Assembly: GCF_002217755.1 (NCBI RefSeq)
Contig: NZ_BCFL01000016.1
Span: forward strand, 1,284,319-1,348,318
Source: Streptomyces hyaluromycini
GTDB lineage: Bacteria; Actinomycetota; Actinomycetes; Streptomycetales; Streptomycetaceae
DNA length: 64,000 nucleotides
Direction: 5' to 3'
A program made the position numbers and the translations under genes. The notes below the pieces were generated by a model. That model saw only the letters and a list, made by a program, of their open reading frames with translations. It was not told where the DNA came from and ran no database searches. The stretch's first letter is position 1. Each line of letters begins with the position of its first letter. Positions 63,955-64,000 of this stretch are shown here, one piece after another.

Positions 63955-64000
63955 ATGGACATGCGCGGGCGGGTCCGGCTCGTCGGGGCCGGGGTGGCGG
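63955..64000 (+). CDS. Start of a gene cut by the right edge
   Basis: An ATG at 63955 (or 63961) preceded by GGGGAGGGG opens a frame that reads MDMRGRVRLVGAGVA to the window end, which looks like a signal or membrane N-terminus. Too short to identify. Confidence 0.45.
   Translation, partial: MDMRGRVRLVGAGVA

Overview
This 64-kb window is high-GC actinobacterial chromosome, almost certainly Streptomyces. It carries the sporulation regulators bldM and whiD back to back, an exact SigBldN-type promoter in front of bldM, many GTG starts and strong third-position GC bias. The gene order guaB3-guaB-sigma factor-(bldM)-whiB-like gene, groEL1-groES, tsaD-rimI-tsaB-tsaE, alr, nnr, glmS, glmM-rpsI-rplM is the same conserved block known from Streptomyces coelicolor and, with local changes, from Mycobacterium tuberculosis. 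It is therefore core chromosome, interrupted by short accessory stretches.

Layout. 1-10.1 kb: five Ser/Thr-kinase-type genes on the minus strand (one cut by the window edge, one a clear pseudokinase). The four complete ones have one transmembrane segment and a related extracytoplasmic C-terminal domain; a small secreted-protein gene sits between two of them on the other strand. 10.3-14.9 kb: a secreted serine hydrolase, GlpD and a nucleotide-sugar-dehydrogenase homologue that lacks its catalytic cysteine. 15-20.2 kb: guaB3, guaB, an ECF sigma factor (ShbA/SigD position), bldM and whiD. 20.2-23.6 kb: LysR regulator, MOSC protein, short-chain dehydrogenase, SnoaL-like protein. 23.6-25.9 kb: groEL1 and groES under two CIRCE operators. 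25.9-32.8 kb: pirin, two translationally coupled polysaccharide-deacetylase lipoproteins, a methyltransferase, an ECF42 sigma factor with its DGPF-domain partner, a Uma2-family protein and a Cys-rich small protein. 32.8-33.6 kb: a degraded WD40-protein relic.

33.6-43.9 kb: LCP-family wall enzyme, then a xylan-degradation module (GH10 xylanase with CBM2, LacI regulator, GH3 enzyme) with a shared inverted-repeat operator, an XRE/DUF397 pair whose XRE gene has an in-frame amber codon, a membrane protein plus TetR gene preceded by a perfect palindrome, and a large secreted protein with a hairpin at its ribosome binding site. 44-54 kb: the tRNA t6A set (tsaD, tsaB, tsaE) with rimI, an alpha/beta hydrolase, alanine racemase, an L,D-transpeptidase, the NAD(P)HX repair enzyme and AcpS. 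54-58.7 kb: an aldo/keto reductase with a divergent LysR gene, glmS, and the relic of an LHH-type polymorphic toxin with an intact SUKH/SMI1 immunity gene. 58.8-64 kb: coaA, glmM, rpsI, rplM, a membrane-anchored protein and the first codons of another gene.

Several genes serve envelope building: glmS and glmM (UDP-GlcNAc supply), alr (D-alanine), L,D-transpeptidase, LCP protein, deacetylases and secreted hydrolases. Others serve core information processing: ribosomal proteins S9 and L13, t6A synthesis, purine synthesis and chaperonins. A dispersed hairpin-containing intergenic repeat occurs six times and looks like a mobile or REP-like terminator element. No rRNA, tRNA, CRISPR array, insertion sequence, phage or biosynthetic gene cluster was recognised.
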